A DNA stretch of 64,000 bases from the NCBI GenBank assembly GCA_964640085.1, contig CAZXFA010000006.1, positions 1-64,000 of the forward strand, read 5' to 3'. Position 1 is the stretch's first letter. Each line of letters begins with the position of its first letter. The DNA is from CAZXFA01 sp964640085 (lineage in GTDB: Bacteria > Actinomycetota > UBA4738 > HRBIN12). The translations under genes were made by a program, and so were the position numbers. This document shows positions 32,872-41,536 of the stretch, one piece after another. Below the pieces are notes generated by a model that had not been told where the DNA came from, did no database searches, and saw only the letters and a program-made list of their open reading frames with translations.

Positions 32872-35624
32872 CGTCGGGCCAGCATCTGGCGGAGCACCAT
32901 CTGGAGGATCCCGCCGTGGCGGTGGTAGTCCACCTCGGCCGCCATGTCCACCCGCACGAGCACCTCGAGCGCGACCACCGAACCGTCCGCCCGTTGGGCC
33001 ACGACGCGGGCCGTCTGGCGCGGTCGGATCCCACCCCCCAGCCCCTCGACCGCGTACGTCTCGGTCCCGTCGAGCCCCAGCGAGGCCGCGGAGTCCCCGT
33101 CTCGGAGCTGCAGCGGCAAGACCCCCATCCCCACCAGGTTGCTCCGATGGATCCGCTCGAAGCTCTCGGCGATCACCGCTCGAACACCGAGCAGCGCCGG
33201 ACCCTTGGCCGCCCAGTCCCGCGAGGATCCGCTCCCGTACTCCGTGCCGGCCAGCACGATCAGCGGTACGCCCTGATCCCGGTACCGGAGCGCAGCCTCG
33301 TAGATCGCGACCGTCTCGCCGCTGGGAGCGTGCACCGTCCACGGGCCCTCCGTGCCCGGGGCCAGCTCGTTGCGCAGCCGGACGTTGGCGAACGTGCCTC
33401 GCATCATCACCTCGTGGTTGCCTCGGCGCGCCCCGTAGCTGTTGAAGTCCCGCTGCGCGACCCCGCGCTCGATCAGGTACATGCCCGCGGGCGAGTCCGG
33501 CTTGATCGATCCCGCCGGCGAGATGTGGTCGGTGGTGATCGAGTCCCCCACCTTGACCAGGCAACGAGCCCCGACCACGTCGCCCGGCACCTCCGGCTCG
33601 GGGCCGAGCGACGCGAAGAACGGCGGCTCCTGAACGTACGTCGACGCGGGATCCCACGCGTACATCGGGCCGGTCGGGGAGGGGAGGGCGTTCCAGTGCT
33701 CGTCGCCGTCGAAGATCCGCGCGTACTCGCGGGTGAACTGCTCGGCCGAGATCGCCGCAGCGATCGCCTCCCGGACCTCCCCCGCGCTGGGCCAGAGATC
33801 GCGGAGGTAGATGGGGGCCCCGTCCGGCGAGTGGCCGAGCGGGTCCGCGGTGAGATCCACATCCGCATGCCCCGCGATCGCGTAGGCCACGCACAACGGC
33901 GGGGAGGCAAGGTAGCTCGCTCGCACCTGAGGATGGATCCGGCCCTCGAAGTTCCGGTTGCCCGAGAGCACCGCCACGACCGCTAGGTCGTGCTCGGCCA
34001 CGGCGCGGGCGACCTCGTCGGGGAGCGGCCCGGAATTCCCGATGCACGTCGTGCACCCGAACCCGACCAGGGAGAACCCCAGCTTGTCCAGGTACGGCTG
34101 GAGCCCGGCGGCGTCGAGGTAGTCGGTGACGACGCGCGAGCCCGGCGCGAGCGAGGTCTTCACCCAGGGCTTGGTCTCCAGCCCCGCCTCGACCGCCTTC
34201 TTCGCCAGGAGCCCCGCCGCCACCATCACGGACGGGTTCGAGGTGTTCGTGCAGCTCGTGATGGCGGCGATGACGACCGATCCGTGGCGGACGACGCCGT
34301 GATCGAGCGGGACGGGCTCGGTCTCGGTCTCCGCGTCGACCACCCGTCGGACGTTCACGGTGGGCTCGATCGAACCGGTTTGCCCGCCTCCCTCGTCGAC
34401 GAAGTCGGAGACCTCCTCCGGCGACGGCTCCGCTTCCAGGCGATCGCGGAAGGCCTCCACGAACGAGCTCCACACTCCCGACAGCGGGACCCGATCCTGC
34501 GGCCGCTTCGGCCCGGCGAGCGAGGGCTCGACGGTCGACAGATCGAGGTCCAGGACCTCGTCGAAGGTCGGCTCTGGGTCCCCGTCGCGGCGGAACAGGC
34601 CCTGCTCCTTGGCGTACCGCTCGACCAGCTCGATACGATCCTCGCGCCCCGTGAGCCGCAGGTAGCGCAGCGTTTCGTCGTCGATCGGGAAGAACGCGGC
34701 GGTCGCCCCGTACTCGGGGCACATGTTCGACAGCGTGGCCCGGTCGGCGAGCTCGAGGGTGGACAACCCATCGCCGAAGAACTCCACGAACCGCCCGACG
34801 ACGCCGTGGGTCCGGAGCATCTGGGTCAGCGTGAGCACGAGGTCGGTCGCGGTGGTCCCGGGCGGCAGCCCCCCGCTCACCCGGACCCCGACCACGTTCG
34901 GCCACGGCAGGAACATCGGCTGGCCGAGCATCGCGGCTTCGGCCTCGATCCCGCCGACGCCCCATCCCAGGACACCGAGGCCGTTGATCATCGTGGTGTG
35001 CGAATCCGTCCCGACCAGCGTGTCCGGGAACGCGACGCCGTCGCGCTCGCCCACCACCCGACCGAGGTGCTCCAGGTTGACCTGGTGGCAGATCCCGGCG
35101 CCGGGAGGCACCACCCGGACACCGTCGAAGGCCTGCTGCGCCCACCGCAGGAGCGCGTACCGCTCGCCGTTGCGCCGGTACTCCCACTCGATGTTCGCCT
35201 CGTAGGCGCGCGGCGAGCGGAACAGGTCCACCTGGACCGAGTGGTCGATGACCAGGTCCACGTCGACCAGCGGGTTCACGCGGGAGGGATCGCCGCCGGC
35301 CCGGGCGATCGCGCTCCGCATCGCGGCCAGATCCACGATCGCGGGCACCCCCGTGAAGTCCTGCATCAGGACGCGCGAGGGCATGAACGCGACGTCGGCC
35401 TCGGGCGCGGGGGCGGGCCAGGCGGCCAGCGCCAGGACGTCGGCGTCGGCGACGTCGCGGGTGCCGGCCCGTCGCAAGAGGTTCTCGAGCAGGATCTTGA
35501 CGGTGTGTGGCAGCCGCGCCGGGTCCCCGATCCCCTCCTCGGCGAGCCATCCGAGACGGTGGATCCCCACCTGCCCGGCGGCGGTGTCGAGCCGGCCCCT
35601 CGCGCCGGCGAGCTCCGTGGTCAT
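32868..35624 (-). CDS. acnA: Aconitate hydratase, AcnA/IRP1 type
   Basis: 918 residues from ATG 35624 (MTTELAGARG). The [4Fe-4S] ligands appear in AITSCTNTSNPSV and GFGCTTCIGNSGPLP. The swivel domain has YGSGSSRDWAAKGPALLG. Length and motifs match bacterial AcnA. It interconverts citrate and isocitrate through cis-aconitate in the TCA cycle. It heads an operon with two AlaDH-like genes, all three joined by overlapping GTGA or similar junctions. Confidence 0.93.
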   Translation of the reverse strand: MTTELAGARGRLDTAAGQVGIHRLGWLAEEGIGDPARLPHTVKILLENLLRRAGTRDVADADVLALAAWPAPAPEADVAFMPSRVLMQDFTGVPAIVDLAAMRSAIARAGGDPSRVNPLVDVDLVIDHSVQVDLFRSPRAYEANIEWEYRRNGERYALLRWAQQAFDGVRVVPPGAGICHQVNLEHLGRVVGERDGVAFPDTLVGTDSHTTMINGLGVLGWGVGGIEAEAAMLGQPMFLPWPNVVGVRVSGGLPPGTTATDLVLTLTQMLRTHGVVGRFVEFFGDGLSTLELADRATLSNMCPEYGATAAFFPIDDETLRYLRLTGREDRIELVERYAKEQGLFRRDGDPEPTFDEVLDLDLSTVEPSLAGPKRPQDRVPLSGVWSSFVEAFRDRLEAEPSPEEVSDFVDEGGGQTGSIEPTVNVRRVVDAETETEPVPLDHGVVRHGSVVIAAITSCTNTSNPSVMVAAGLLAKKAVEAGLETKPWVKTSLAPGSRVVTDYLDAAGLQPYLDKLGFSLVGFGCTTCIGNSGPLPDEVARAVAEHDLAVVAVLSGNRNFEGRIHPQVRASYLASPPLCVAYAIAGHADVDLTADPLGHSPDGAPIYLRDLWPSAGEVREAIAAAISAEQFTREYARIFDGDEHWNALPSPTGPMYAWDPASTYVQEPPFFASLGPEPEVPGDVVGARCLVKVGDSITTDHISPAGSIKPDSPAGMYLIERGVAQRDFNSYGARRGNHEVMMRGTFANVRLRNELAPGTEGPWTVHAPSGETVAIYEAALRYRDQGVPLIVLAGTEYGSGSSRDWAAKGPALLGVRAVIAESFERIHRSNLVGMGVLPLQLRDGDSAASLGLDGTETYAVEGLGGGIRPRQTARVVAQRADGSVVALEVLVRVDMAAEVDYHRHGGILQMVLRQMLARR

Positions 35625-35714
35625 CGCGCGTACCCTTCCTGGGTCGGTCCTCGGCATCGAGGCTGGTTCCGGCCTCCCTGGTCGTGACCCCCGTCGTCCA
35701 TGGTGCCAGACGGG

Positions 35715-36242
35715 TCAGGTGGTCGGGGTCGGCGCCTCCCCCCTGGCCCGGTGGTTCGCGATCGCTTCCCGGTGGGCGAGCCGCGTCCGACGCCGGATCT
35801 TCGCCTCCCGCTGACGCCGCTGCGCCACGGGCGTCTCGGCGATCAGCGGTGGAACCGGACGCGGCTTGCCGACCTCGTCGAGCGCGACGTACACGAGATA
35901 GGCGCTGGAGGTGTGTCGTCGCTCACCGGTCATAACGACCTCGACCTCGACGCGCACGCCGACCTCGAGGGACGTGGTGCCCACGTCGTTCACCGACGCA
36001 CGCACGGTCACCAGGTCCCCGACGTGGACCGGGTACAGGAACGACATCTCGTCGATCGAGGCGGTCACGCACATCCCGCCGGCGTGCTTGATCGCCGCGA
36101 TCCCGGCGGCGGTGTCCACGAGCTTCATCACCTCACCGCCGTGGACGATCCCCCCGATGTTCGCGTGCGTGATCTCCATCAGCTGGACGAGCGTGGTCTG
36201 CGACTCCGCCACGGGCTTCGGCTCGAGCGATGGTTCCCCCAC
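35715..36242 (-). CDS. Acyl-CoA thioesterase, hotdog fold (YciA/BACH-like)
   Basis: 175 residues from GTG 36242; a start at 36281 would add 13 residues. The hotdog core reads NIGGIVHGGEVMKLVDTAAGIAAI, with the catalytic Asp in LVDTA, and then VTASIDEMSFLYPVHVGDLV. The last 50 residues are basic and Arg-rich (RRQREAKIRRRTRLAHREA), longer than in YciA. It hydrolyses acyl-CoA to free acid and CoA; chain-length preference cannot be judged. Confidence 0.83.
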   Translation of the reverse strand: MGEPSLEPKPVAESQTTLVQLMEITHANIGGIVHGGEVMKLVDTAAGIAAIKHAGGMCVTASIDEMSFLYPVHVGDLVTVRASVNDVGTTSLEVGVRVEVEVVMTGERRHTSSAYLVYVALDEVGKPRPVPPLIAETPVAQRRQREAKIRRRTRLAHREAIANHRARGEAPTPTT

Positions 36243-36299
36243 GACCCGGATGCTAGCCGGTGTCGCGGCCAAGGGGCGCACGGCCGATACGATGGCCGC

Positions 36300-37055
36300 G
36301 TGCGACGCCTCGCCCTGATCGCGCTCCTGCTCGTGGCGGGGACCGCATGCGAGAGCGAGGATCGGGCCGGACCCCAGACAGCACCTCCGATCGCCTCCCG
36401 CTCACCATCGCCGCCCCCTTCGTTCTCGCCGTCGCCCACGCCATCTCCCACCGCAGGCCCGCGGCCGATCCCACCCGCGTGGGCGGAGCCGATCGCGGAG
36501 GATCTGTCGCCCGCGGGGATCCCGGACGCGGCGCTCGTCCCCCCCGGGGCGGAGCTCACCGGCCGTCTCGAGCTGGCGGCCGCCGGCGGTCTGCCCGACC
36601 AGATCGCGGTGACCTACGCGAGCGGGGCCGACCCGTTCGCGCGCGAGCATGGGTTCGCGGTGTGGGAGCGGTACCCGGAGCCGCCCGCGTGGAGCGTGGT
36701 GTTGGCGTTCGTCGACCCGCCCGAGCGCGGCGTCCTCGGGATCCGGCTGCAGGCAGGCGACCTCACCGGCGACGGCCACGAGGAGGTGCTCGCGTTCGAA
36801 GAGACCGGGGGGACCGGGGCCTGCGGAAGGTGGCGGGTGGTCACCGGCGCGGGGGTGGGCGCGCGGGTGGTGTTCAAACGGAGCACGTGCGACGCCGAGC
36901 TCCTGATCCGCGGTGGCGCCCTCCGGCTCCGCGAGGCCATCTACGAGCCGGGCGACCCTCACTGCTGTCCGAGCGCGTTCCGGTACGCCACGCTGGAGTG
37001 GGACGGCGAGGGGTTCGTCGAGACCTCGAGCCGGGTTGAGCCGATGGGAACCTGA
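36300..37055 (+). CDS. Putative lipoprotein with Pro/Ser-rich linker
   Basis: 251 residues from GTG 36300. The signal is RRLALIALLLVAGTAC with a lipobox-like GTAC, so lipid anchoring is predicted. A 40-residue Pro/Ser/Thr linker follows. The mature domain has an FG-GAP-like strand LQAGDLTGDGHEEVLAFEE and two Cys pairs (GACGRW..., PHCCPSAF). Such domains occur in secreted beta-propeller or beta-sandwich proteins; function unknown. Divergent from the thioesterase gene. Confidence 0.6.
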   Translation: MRRLALIALLLVAGTACESEDRAGPQTAPPIASRSPSPPPSFSPSPTPSPTAGPRPIPPAWAEPIAEDLSPAGIPDAALVPPGAELTGRLELAAAGGLPDQIAVTYASGADPFAREHGFAVWERYPEPPAWSVVLAFVDPPERGVLGIRLQAGDLTGDGHEEVLAFEETGGTGACGRWRVVTGAGVGARVVFKRSTCDAELLIRGGALRLREAIYEPGDPHCCPSAFRYATLEWDGEGFVETSSRVEPMGT

Positions 37056-37078
37056 TGCCCGTCCGGGGCGCGCGCGAC

Positions 37079-37094
37079 CGGCCCGTGTGGGCCG
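37079..37094. terminator. Possible bidirectional terminator hairpin
   Basis: CGGCCC-GTGT-GGGCCG between two convergent genes (stops at 37055 and 37127). The stem is only 6 bp and there is no T-run, so this is tentative. Confidence 0.3.
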
Positions 37095-37126
37095 TCGCGT
37101 CCTGGTCGCGGAGATGGGTCCCGATC

Positions 37127-38218
37127 TCAGGCGAGCAGGCGATCCCGGACGGCCGCACCGACCTCGGCGGTCGTGCTCACCCCCCCGATGTCCTTGGTCC
37201 GCACATCCCCGTCCCCGAGGACGGACGCGATCGCTTGCTGGATCCCGGACGCGGCCTCCTCCTCTCCGAGGTGGGAGAGCAGCATCCGCATCGCGTCGAT
37301 CGAGGCGATCGGGTTGGCGACGCCCTGGCCCGTGTACTTGGGCGCCGACCCATGGATCGGCTCGAACATCGACGGGTACGTGCCGTCGGGGTTGATGTTG
37401 CCGCCGGCGGCGAACCCCATCCCACCCTGGAGCATGGCGCCGAGATCGGTGATGATGTCCCCGAACAGATTGCTCGCGACCACCACGTCGAAGTGGTCGG
37501 GGTTCTTCACGAACCACATCGTGAGCGCGTCGACCAGCGCCATGTCGGTCTCGACGTCGGGGTAGCCCGCGGCCACCTGGTCGAAGACCGAGTCCCAGAA
37601 CACCATCGAGTGGTTGAGGGCGTTCGACTTCGTGCAGTTGGTGACCCTGCCGATCCGATCGCCGGATCCGAGCTTCGAACGCGACCGGGCCTGCTCGAAG
37701 GCGTACCGAACCACCCGCTCGCACCCCTTGTAGGTGAAGACCGCCGTTTGGAGCGCCACGGCATCGGGCGTGCCCTCCTTGAAGAGCCCCCCGACCCCCG
37801 CGTACTCGCCCTCGGTGTTCTCGCGCACGACGAGGATGTCGAGCGTGTCGGCCGTCACCGTCGAGACGGGCGTCGGGACGCCCGGATAGAGCCGGATCGG
37901 CCGCAGGTTCACGTACTGGTCGAACCCCTTCCGGATCCGCAGCAGCATCTGGAGCGAGATGTGATCGGGTACCTTCGACGCATCGCCGATGCATCCGAGG
38001 AAGATGGCGTCGTATCCCGCAAGCGTCTCGAGCGCGTCGTCGGGCATCATCCGCCCGACCTCCAGGTAGCGGTCACATCCCCAGTCGAAGGTGTCGAACC
38101 GAACCCCGTACCCGTACTTCGCTGCCCCGGCCGCAGCCACCGCCGTCGCCTCGCCCGCCACCTCCGGTCCCACCCCGTCGCCGGGGATCACCGCGATCCG
38201 ATGATCAGCCATCGCCAC
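37127..38218 (-). CDS. Isocitrate/isopropylmalate dehydrogenase-family enzyme (tartrate/D-malate dehydrogenase-like)
   Basis: 363 residues; GTG 38218 lies 5 bases behind AGGAGG, and ATG 38212 is an alternative. The beta-decarboxylating dehydrogenase core shows HRIAVIPGDGVGPEV, NLRPIRLYPGVPTP, VVRENTEGEYAGVGG and SNLFGDIITDLGA, with FEPIHGSAPKYTGQGVANP. The KYTGQGVANP and GDASKVPDHISL segments resemble the TtuC/DmlA group rather than LeuB or Icd. It likely oxidatively decarboxylates a malate- or tartrate-type acid with NAD. It is divergent from the catabolic cluster that follows. Confidence 0.8.
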   Translation of the reverse strand: MAMADHRIAVIPGDGVGPEVAGEATAVAAAGAAKYGYGVRFDTFDWGCDRYLEVGRMMPDDALETLAGYDAIFLGCIGDASKVPDHISLQMLLRIRKGFDQYVNLRPIRLYPGVPTPVSTVTADTLDILVVRENTEGEYAGVGGLFKEGTPDAVALQTAVFTYKGCERVVRYAFEQARSRSKLGSGDRIGRVTNCTKSNALNHSMVFWDSVFDQVAAGYPDVETDMALVDALTMWFVKNPDHFDVVVASNLFGDIITDLGAMLQGGMGFAAGGNINPDGTYPSMFEPIHGSAPKYTGQGVANPIASIDAMRMLLSHLGEEEAASGIQQAIASVLGDGDVRTKDIGGVSTTAEVGAAVRDRLLA

Positions 38219-38370
38219 TCGCTCCTCCTAGGGGTTGCCGTCCCGCACGAAGGTCTCGCGCGCCGGCCTGGCGTCGGCATCGGGGTCCATCCGGCCAACC
38301 GTGGTGGGTGCGAGCACCACCGGTGGTGCCGAAGGTCCCTATGTGACCCGGTGGCCTCAGCCCGTCGCCC

Positions 38371-38400
38371 TTGACCGGTTGCATGCCCGCATACTACCCT
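38371..38400 (+). promoter_or_regulatory. Candidate promoter TTGACC - 18 - TACCCT
   Basis: A -35-like TTGACC (38371-38376) and -10-like TACCCT (38395-38400) with an 18-base spacer lie 70 bases upstream of the cupin gene start. The palindrome at 38403-38417 would overlap the transcription start, which suits repression. The rest of the 252-base spacer shows no gene. Confidence 0.45.
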
Positions 38401-38402
38401 GT

Positions 38403-38417
38403 CATCGATTATCGATG
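38403..38417. promoter_or_regulatory. Operator-like palindrome CATCGAT-T-ATCGATG (site 1)
   Basis: A perfect 7+1+7 palindrome, AT-rich for this genome, 53 bases upstream of the cupin ATG. Related sequences occur at 52728-52742 and 54030-54044, each ahead of another unit of the same cluster. A GntR/FCD regulator gene lies within the cluster and is the natural candidate to bind it. Confidence 0.65.
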
Positions 38418-38470
38418 CTTTGGTGCCCCGCTGACCCCCGGTACGATCGATGGATCGGAGAGGGGTCACC

Positions 38471-38830
38471 ATGCTGAGAGCCGTCACCCGGGAGCACGCA
38501 GTGCGGTACGAGCTGCCCGGCCGCGACTGGTACCACTACAGCGGGCCGGAGATCACCGGTGCTCAGCACCTCACCGTCGGGTTCTCCGTGTTCCCGGCCG
38601 GATCGGCCCCGGAGGGGCACGTCCACCCCACCCAGGAGGAGACGATCTACATCATCGCGGGGTACGGCGAGCTGGTCACTCCGGAGGGGACCGTGCCGCT
38701 CGAGCAGGGTACGGCGGTCTTCATCCCGGTGGGCCTCCACCACCAGACGCTGTCGAAGGGACCAGGCGACCTCGAGATGGTGACGGCCTTCGCCCCGCCG
38801 GTCGTGCCCGGCTCGTACGAGGAGGAGTGA
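38471..38830 (+). CDS. Cupin-domain protein
   Basis: 119 residues from ATG 38471, preceded by GGAGAGGGG. Cupin motif 1 is APEGHVHPTQEETIYIIAGYGEL (the His, His, Glu metal set) and motif 2 is GTAVFIPVGLHHQTL. Small single-cupin proteins act as isomerases, sugar-acid lyases or ligand sensors. It is the first gene of the plus-strand catabolic operon running to 42400. Confidence 0.8.
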   Translation: MLRAVTREHAVRYELPGRDWYHYSGPEITGAQHLTVGFSVFPAGSAPEGHVHPTQEETIYIIAGYGELVTPEGTVPLEQGTAVFIPVGLHHQTLSKGPGDLEMVTAFAPPVVPGSYEEE

Positions 38831-38864
38831 AGCGGCCGCCCGCACCCCACCCAGGAGGACCGAC

Positions 38865-39743
38865 GTGACCCGTTCGACGGATCTGTTGCAGCGACCCGAT
38901 GTCGCCGAGCTGCAGGAGCTCGCCCGCCAGGCCAGGGTCGCCATCGTCAAGGCCATCTACCACGCCAAGGGCGGACACCTGGGCGGTCCCTACTCGGCTG
39001 TCGACATGCTCACGGCGCTCTACTGGCGGGTGCTCAACATCCGCCCCGAGGAGCCCGACTGGCCCGATCGTGACCGCTTCGTCCTCTCGAAGGGGCACAG
39101 CGCGATCGGCCTCTACGCGGTCATGGCCCTGCGCGGGTACTTCCCGGTGGAGGAGCTGAACACATTCGATGCGATCGACTCACGCCTCCAGGGGCACCCC
39201 GACATGACGTCGTTGCCCGGCATCGACATGTCCTCGGGGTCGCTGGGGCTTGGGTTCTCGGGTGCCACGGGGATCGCGTTCGGGGCGCGTGCGACGGGCG
39301 CCCACTTCAAGACCTACGTGATGCTGGGAGACGGCGAGTGCAACGAGGGCATCGTCTGGGAGGCTGCCCACGTTTCCTCCCGCTACGGTCTCGACAACCT
39401 GATCGCGATCATCGACCACAACAAGCTCCAGCAGTTCGGGTGGCGCGGCGCTACGGCCAAGCAGCGGATCTCCCCCTACACCGGGACCCAACTCGTCGAC
39501 CGGTGGCGCGCCTTCGGCTGGCAGGTCTCGGAGGTCGACGGCCACGACATCGCGGCGTTCCTCGAAGTCGTGGAGTCGGTCCACGACGCGGACGGGCCCG
39601 TCGCTGTCGTGGCCCACACGGTGAAGGGCAAGGGTGTCTCCTACATGGAGGATGCGTTCGACTGGCATTCGAAGGTGCCCACGGACGAGGAACTGGAGAT
39701 CGCTCTCCGAGAGCTCGGCGAGGACACCGGGGGTGACGCATGA
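38865..39743 (+). CDS. Transketolase, N-terminal (TPP-binding) subunit
   Basis: 292 residues from GTG 38865. It has the transketolase N-domain signature KAIYHAKGGHLGGPYSAVDM, RFVLSKGHSAIGLYA and the TPP/Mg motif GDGECNEGIVWEA...DHNKLQQFG. It lacks the pyrimidine-binding half, which is encoded by the next gene with a 4-base overlap. Split transketolases often act on unusual ketoses in catabolic routes rather than in the pentose phosphate pathway. Confidence 0.88.
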   Translation: MTRSTDLLQRPDVAELQELARQARVAIVKAIYHAKGGHLGGPYSAVDMLTALYWRVLNIRPEEPDWPDRDRFVLSKGHSAIGLYAVMALRGYFPVEELNTFDAIDSRLQGHPDMTSLPGIDMSSGSLGLGFSGATGIAFGARATGAHFKTYVMLGDGECNEGIVWEAAHVSSRYGLDNLIAIIDHNKLQQFGWRGATAKQRISPYTGTQLVDRWRAFGWQVSEVDGHDIAAFLEVVESVHDADGPVAVVAHTVKGKGVSYMEDAFDWHSKVPTDEELEIALRELGEDTGGDA

Positions 39744-40687
39744 CGACGCTCACGATGGGTGAGGCCCTCAGGGTCACCTTCGGCGAGACCGTCTCGGAGC
39801 TCGCGAACACCGATCCCCGCATCGTGATGCTCGACGGGGACGTCGGCAGCTCGACGCGGGCGGACATCTTCGAGGAGGCCTACCCCGGACGCTTCTACCA
39901 GATGGGGATCGCCGAGCAGAACATGCTCGGGGTGGCCGCGGGGATGTCGACGCTCGGGCTGATCCCCTTCGTGAGCACCTTCGCGTGCTTCGCCGTCGCC
40001 CGGAGCCTGGACACGACGCGCGTGATCATCGCGCAGCCCAACCTCCCCGTGAAGATCATGGGAGGGTACGCGGGCTTGCTGGCCGGGATGACCGGCAAGA
40101 CCCACCTGATCGTCGACGACGTCTCCATCATGCGGGCGATGCCCAACATGACCGTCGTCGCTCCCGCCGACGACACCGAGGCCGCCCAGGCGATCAAGGT
40201 GATCGTGGACGGCTCCGGGCCCACGTACATGCGCCTGACGCGACAGCCCAGCCCGCGTCTGTTCGACGACGACTACGTGTTCGGGCTTGGCCGGGCGGTG
40301 GTGGTTCGCGAGGGCTCGGATGTGACGCTCATCTCCAGCGGCACCCAGACGGTGCGCGTCTATCAGGCGGCGGAGATGCTCGCCGACAGAGGGATCAGCG
40401 CTCACGTCCTGCACGTTCCGACCATCAAGCCGATCGACGTGGCGAGCGTGGTCGCGGCCGCCGAGAGGACGGGCTTCGTCATCACGGTGGAAGAGCACAC
40501 GATCGTCGGTGGGCTCGGCGGCGCCGTCGCCGAGACGCTGGCAGAGCATGCTCCGACCCCCATGCGGCGTCACGGGTTCCTCGACACGTTCCTCGAGTCC
40601 GGTCCGGACGATCTCCTGCTGGAGAAGTACCGGCTGTCGTCGACCCAGGTCGCCTCGGCGATCGAGGAGCACCTTCGGGAGCGGTGA
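39740..40687 (+). CDS. Transketolase, C-terminal subunit
   Basis: 315 residues; ATG 39740 overlaps the N-subunit stop. The pyrimidine-binding domain begins TMGEALRVTFGETVSEL and contains FYQMGIAEQNMLGVAAGMS with the catalytic Glu. The C-terminal domain follows (VTLISSGTQTVRVYQAAEML). Together with the previous gene it forms the heterodimeric enzyme that moves two-carbon ketol units. Confidence 0.88.
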   Translation: MTTLTMGEALRVTFGETVSELANTDPRIVMLDGDVGSSTRADIFEEAYPGRFYQMGIAEQNMLGVAAGMSTLGLIPFVSTFACFAVARSLDTTRVIIAQPNLPVKIMGGYAGLLAGMTGKTHLIVDDVSIMRAMPNMTVVAPADDTEAAQAIKVIVDGSGPTYMRLTRQPSPRLFDDDYVFGLGRAVVVREGSDVTLISSGTQTVRVYQAAEMLADRGISAHVLHVPTIKPIDVASVVAAAERTGFVITVEEHTIVGGLGGAVAETLAEHAPTPMRRHGFLDTFLESGPDDLLLEKYRLSSTQVASAIEEHLRER

Positions 40688-41520
40688 GAGACACCCCCGC
40701 ACCTGCGGCGCCCTCCGGGGACGACGACCCGACCGCGAACCGAGCGGACATCTTCCGCCTCGATGGCCTGGTCGCGATCGTGCCCGGTGGGAGCGGCGGG
40801 ATCGGCTCCACGCTCTGCCCGGCTCTCGCCCGTGCCGGAGCCACCGTCGCGGTCGTCGGGCGCTCGCCCGAGCCGGCGCAGGTGGTCGTGGACCGGATCG
40901 AGGCCGAGGGGGGTTCCGGGCTCGTCGTCACCGCCGACGTCACGCAGCGGGAGCAAGCAGACCGAGCCGTCGCCGAGACGCTGGACCGGCTGGGCCGCGT
41001 GGACATCATCGTCAACTGCGTCGGAGGCGGTGCCGGGAAGGTCCTCCACCCCGCGCACGAGTACCCCGACGATGCGTGGGAGTGGATCTTCGACCTGAAC
41101 CTGAAGAGCGCCTGGCTCCCGACGCAGGCGGCCGTGAGGGCGATGATCGAAGGCGGACGCGGGGGGAGGGTCCTGAACATCTCCTCCGTCCGCGGTCAGC
41201 TCGGCATCGACGCGGGCTACTCCGCCTACGTGGCGGCCAAGGGCGCCATCAACTCCCTGACGAGGCAGGAAGCCACCGAGTGGGCGAAGTACGGCATCAG
41301 GGTGAACGCGATCGCTCCGACGTTCGTCGATACCCCTCAGGTGGCTATGCTCCTGGACGACCCCGACTTCAAGGCGGGTATCGTGAACCGGATCCCGCTC
41401 GGTCGGGTGGGGACGACCGACGACCTGGTGGGCGCGGTGCTGTTCTTCTGCTCGCCCGCCTCGTCGTTCGTCACCGGCCAGATCCTCACGATCGATGGGG
41501 GCCTGACGGCGACGCAGTGA
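40684..41520 (+). CDS. Short-chain dehydrogenase/reductase
   Basis: 278 residues from GTG 40684, which overlaps the transketolase stop (GTGA). Cofactor loop: AIVPGGSGGIGSTLC (usual TGxxxGIG, here PGGSGGIG). Structural NNAG appears as VNCVGGG. The catalytic Ser, Tyr and Lys are in ISSVRGQ and YSAYVAAKGAI. The C-terminal IDGGLTATQ is typical of classical SDRs. It probably oxidises or reduces a hydroxyl group of the pathway intermediate. Confidence 0.87.
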   Translation: MRDTPAPAAPSGDDDPTANRADIFRLDGLVAIVPGGSGGIGSTLCPALARAGATVAVVGRSPEPAQVVVDRIEAEGGSGLVVTADVTQREQADRAVAETLDRLGRVDIIVNCVGGGAGKVLHPAHEYPDDAWEWIFDLNLKSAWLPTQAAVRAMIEGGRGGRVLNISSVRGQLGIDAGYSAYVAAKGAINSLTRQEATEWAKYGIRVNAIAPTFVDTPQVAMLLDDPDFKAGIVNRIPLGRVGTTDDLVGAVLFFCSPASSFVTGQILTIDGGLTATQ

Positions 41521-41536
41521 TCCGGAGAGGGGAGCC

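Noticed and set aside
37127..38218. Isocitrate dehydrogenase or LeuB assignment
   Set aside because: The protein shares the fold, but segments such as KYTGQGVANP and GDASKVPDHISL resemble the tartrate/D-malate group better, and no leucine genes are nearby.
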